In this document: positions 5,547-7,482 of the stretch, one piece after another | Numbering within the stretch: position 1 is the stretch's first letter | Layout: each line of letters begins with the position of its first letter | DNA from: an uncultured Terrimonas sp. | GTDB taxonomy: Bacteria > Bacteroidota > Bacteroidia > Chitinophagales > Chitinophagaceae | Assembly (NCBI GenBank): GCA_946886925.1 | Contig: CAMPJQ010000123.1 | Coordinates: 1 to 7,482 of the forward strand | Direction of reading: 5' to 3' | DNA: 7,482 bases | Notes under the pieces: generated by a model | Databases searched by the model: none | What the model saw: only the letters and a program-made list of their open reading frames with translations | Told to the model about the DNA's origin: nothing | Made by a program: the position numbers and the translations under genes

Positions 5547-6113
5547 CTATAAGATAGCTGTGATTATCTTTTCTGCCTCCCGGCAGGCGTCTTCCAGGCG
5601 ATTATTAACGATAGTATAATTAAAATGATCTTTGAATGATAATTCGTAAGAGGCTTTATTTATTCTTGCTTTCAGCGATTCGCTCGTTTCCGTTCCTCTG
5701 CTTTCGAGCCTCTTCTTTAATTCCTTTACAGATGGGGGCTGAATGAAAAGAGAAAAAGAAGATTCGGGATAACGGCGTTGTATATGCAATGCGCCTTTTA
5801 CATCAATATCCAGCACTGGTATCTTCCCTGTTTTCCAAATGCGTTCCAGTTCAGCCTGCAAAGTGCCATAATATTTTCCTTCGTATACCATTTCCCATTC
5901 AACAAATTCGTTGAGTTGTATTTTTTGCTGGAATATTTCCTTACTCAAAAAATAATAATCTTTACCGTTTTGCTCATTCTCCCTTGGCGGGCGGGTAGTG
6001 GCAGATACAGAAAACGAAAGTTGATGAGGATATTTTTGCAGCAGGTAATGTACAATGGTGGTTTTACCTGCGCCCGAAGGGGCTGTAATGATAATGATCT
6101 TATTTTGATACAT
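5547..6113 (-). CDS. gmk: guanylate kinase
   Basis: Cytoplasmic enzyme that phosphorylates GMP to GDP with ATP, needed for GTP, dGTP and (p)ppGpp pools. From the ATG at 6113 it is 188 residues, the normal bacterial size. The P-loop APSGAGKTT is at 11-19, and the GMP-binding region runs through SVSATTRPPRENEQNGKDYYF (35-55) and FVEWEMVYEGKYYGT (70-84). DIDVKGA (102-108) is the Walker B-like strand, followed by the lid helix region with RGTE (139-142) and the closing YTIVNN (166-171). An in-frame ATG at 6158 would add 15 residues (MDPGNFTGINRFLKN). I prefer 6113 because family members start just before the first beta strand and because AAAAAAC precedes it. It lies 60 nt downstream of murA on the same strand with no clear promoter between them, so the two are probably cotranscribed. 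Confidence 0.95.
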   Translation of the reverse strand: MYQNKIIIITAPSGAGKTTIVHYLLQKYPHQLSFSVSATTRPPRENEQNGKDYYFLSKEIFQQKIQLNEFVEWEMVYEGKYYGTLQAELERIWKTGKIPVLDIDVKGALHIQRRYPESSFSLFIQPPSVKELKKRLESRGTETSESLKARINKASYELSFKDHFNYTIVNNRLEDACREAEKIITAIL

Positions 6114-6173
6114 GTTTTTTAAAAACCGGTTTATACCAGTGAAATTCCCGGGATCCAAAATTCAGCACTGCTT

Positions 6174-7478
6174 TTAAATGCGTTGTATTTGCGCACCCAA
6201 CTGTTGTAGTCGCTTATCAATATATTGATATCCCCTGTCTATTTGTTCAATATTCTGGATGATGCTTTTGCCTTCGGCGCTAAGGGCTGCAATGAGCAAC
6301 GCAACGCCGGCACGAATATCCGGACTACTCATGGTAATGCCACGAAGATGATGTTCTCTTCCCAATCCTATTACCGCGGCCCTGTGTGGATCGCAAAGAA
6401 TAATTTGCGCGCCCATATCAATAAGTTTGTCAACAAAGAATAAACGGCTCTCGAACATTTTCTGGTGAACAAGTACAGAACCTTTAGCCTGTGTAGCCAC
6501 TACTAATACTATGCTTAGCAAATCGGGTGTAAATCCCGGCCAGGGATGATCGTAAATGGTCATTACAGAGCCATCCAAAAATGTCTGGATCTCATAAAGC
6601 TCCTGTTCAGGAATGTGGATATCATCGTCTTTACATTCCAATTGAATACCCAACTGACGGAATTTTTCCGGTATTTGCCCTAAATGCGCTATGCCCGCAT
6701 TTTTTATGGTAATGTCGCTTTGGGTCATGGCTGCCAGCCCTATAAAGGAACCCACTTCAATCATATCCGGCAGCATGGTATGCGTTGTTCCACTTAATTG
6801 ATCCACGCCTTCAATAGTTAGCAAATTGGAACTTACACCACTGATTCGGGCCCCCATCCGGTTCAACATTTTGCACAACTGCTGTACGTAGGGTTCACAG
6901 GCAGCATTGTAAATAGTAGTTGTTCCTTCTGCCAAAACGGCGGCCATTACAATATTGGCTGTCCCAGTTACGGAAGGCTCATCCAGCAACATATCCGTGC
7001 CTTTCAAAGAAGGCGCTTTGAGGTGAAAGAATCCATCCTGGTGGTGATAGTCGAATTGTACACCTAATTTTTCAAAACCAATAATATGGGTATCCAAACG
7101 TCTTCTTCCAATTTTATCGCCTCCCGGCTTTGGAATAAACGCCTTTTTAAACCGGGCAAGCAGGGGTCCGGCCAGCATAACAGATCCGCGTAACCTGCCG
7201 CTTTTTTTACGGTAGGTTTCGCCATGCAGGTAATCAATATTAATATTATCCGCTTTAAAAGAACAGGAGTTCCGGTCGTGGCGTTCGATTTTTACATTCA
7301 TTTCCCCCAGCAATTCTATCAGCAGGTTCACATCTAATATATCTGGTATGTTATGCACGGTTACCCTTTCAGGGGTAAGCAATACTGCGCTAATAATTTG
7401 CAGCGCTTCGTTTTTAGCGCCCTGTGGTATTATTTCGCCTTTAAGTTTTTTTCCGCCTGTTACTTCAAATGAATGCAT
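6174..7478 (-). CDS. murA: UDP-N-acetylglucosamine 1-carboxyvinyltransferase
   Basis: Cytoplasmic enzyme that transfers enolpyruvate from phosphoenolpyruvate to UDP-GlcNAc, the first committed step of peptidoglycan synthesis. The 434 residues cover the whole two-domain EPSP-synthase fold. Lys22 and Asn23 in QGAKNEAL match the active-site pair of E. coli MurA, RLRGS (95-99) and Arg126 match substrate-binding arginines, WPGFTPDL places the catalytic aspartate at Asp319 (E. coli Asp305), and PDIRAG gives Arg389 (E. coli Arg397). The flexible loop reads PGGDKIG, so the cysteine alkylated by fosfomycin (E. coli Cys115) is Asp121 here. The known effect of Cys-to-Asp in mycobacterial and chlamydial MurA is fosfomycin resistance with retained activity. 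The ATG at 7478 is 4 bases from the window edge; the N-terminus MHSFEVTGGKKLKGEI aligns without extension, so the gene looks complete. It heads a probable murA-gmk unit; its promoter lies outside. Confidence 0.97.
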   Translation of the reverse strand: MHSFEVTGGKKLKGEIIPQGAKNEALQIISAVLLTPERVTVHNIPDILDVNLLIELLGEMNVKIERHDRNSCSFKADNINIDYLHGETYRKKSGRLRGSVMLAGPLLARFKKAFIPKPGGDKIGRRRLDTHIIGFEKLGVQFDYHHQDGFFHLKAPSLKGTDMLLDEPSVTGTANIVMAAVLAEGTTTIYNAACEPYVQQLCKMLNRMGARISGVSSNLLTIEGVDQLSGTTHTMLPDMIEVGSFIGLAAMTQSDITIKNAGIAHLGQIPEKFRQLGIQLECKDDDIHIPEQELYEIQTFLDGSVMTIYDHPWPGFTPDLLSIVLVVATQAKGSVLVHQKMFESRLFFVDKLIDMGAQIILCDPHRAAVIGLGREHHLRGITMSSPDIRAGVALLIAALSAEGKSIIQNIEQIDRGYQYIDKRLQQLGAQIQRI

Positions 7479-7482
7479 ATTC

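Noticed and set aside
6147..6157. Overlapping CCCGGG and GGATCC sites resembling a cloning polylinker between murA and gmk
   Set aside because: The site order is reminiscent of a vector polylinker, but no other polylinker sites follow, both flanking genes are intact and properly spaced, and the match is short enough for chance.
6114..6158. N-terminal extension of guanylate kinase from the ATG at 6158
   Set aside because: The 15 extra residues precede the usual family start, have no counterpart I recognise, and the ATG at 6113 has the A-rich context typical of starts in this phylum.

Overview
The window looks like a chromosomal housekeeping segment from a Bacteroidota bacterium, most likely of the Chitinophagaceae/Sphingobacteriia type. 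Three lines of evidence point there. The upstream regions carry the Bacteroidota -7 element (TAnnTTTG), once with a TTTG -33 element at exactly 20 bp spacing. The start codons have A-rich leaders and no Shine-Dalgarno sequence. The protein set (DUF2461, an anchored GltS-like protein, a CNNM/CorC protein, MurA with a GGD loop) is typical of the phylum. Genus is not resolvable by eye, and I see no phage, transposase, tRNA, rRNA or CRISPR.

Layout: (1) 27-695 (+), a DUF2461 protein, converges on (2) asd (755-1762, -), aspartate-semialdehyde dehydrogenase. (3) The 430-bp gap upstream of asd holds what reads as a complete transcription attenuator: a strong promoter, a 20-codon lysine-rich leader peptide, a small hairpin overlapping its end, an alternative antiterminator pairing, and a strong intrinsic terminator 42 nt before asd. 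(4) Divergent from asd is a membrane-anchored FMN/[3Fe-4S] glutamate-synthase-domain protein (2193-3776, +). (5) It converges on a CNNM/CBS/CorC membrane protein (3910-5202, -); the 133-bp gap contains two abutting heptanucleotide repeat arrays. (6) A 344-bp gap (5203-5546) holds the CorC-like gene's promoter, a perfect 8+8 bp dyad about 70 bp upstream of it, and a GC-rich, palindrome-laden element bracketed by inverted heptads of the same family as in gap 5. (7) murA (6174-7478, -) followed by gmk (5547-6113, -), 60 nt apart, form a probable two-gene transcription unit for peptidoglycan precursor and guanine nucleotide synthesis.

How the genes relate: asd feeds lysine, threonine, methionine and (through meso-diaminopimelate) peptidoglycan, and murA commits UDP-GlcNAc to peptidoglycan, but the two are separated by unrelated genes and I see no shared control. 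The best candidate for an undescribed system is the attenuator upstream of asd: every element of a classical ribosome-stalling attenuator can be read directly, in a phylum where such systems are little studied. Its function and the amino acid it senses are inference.
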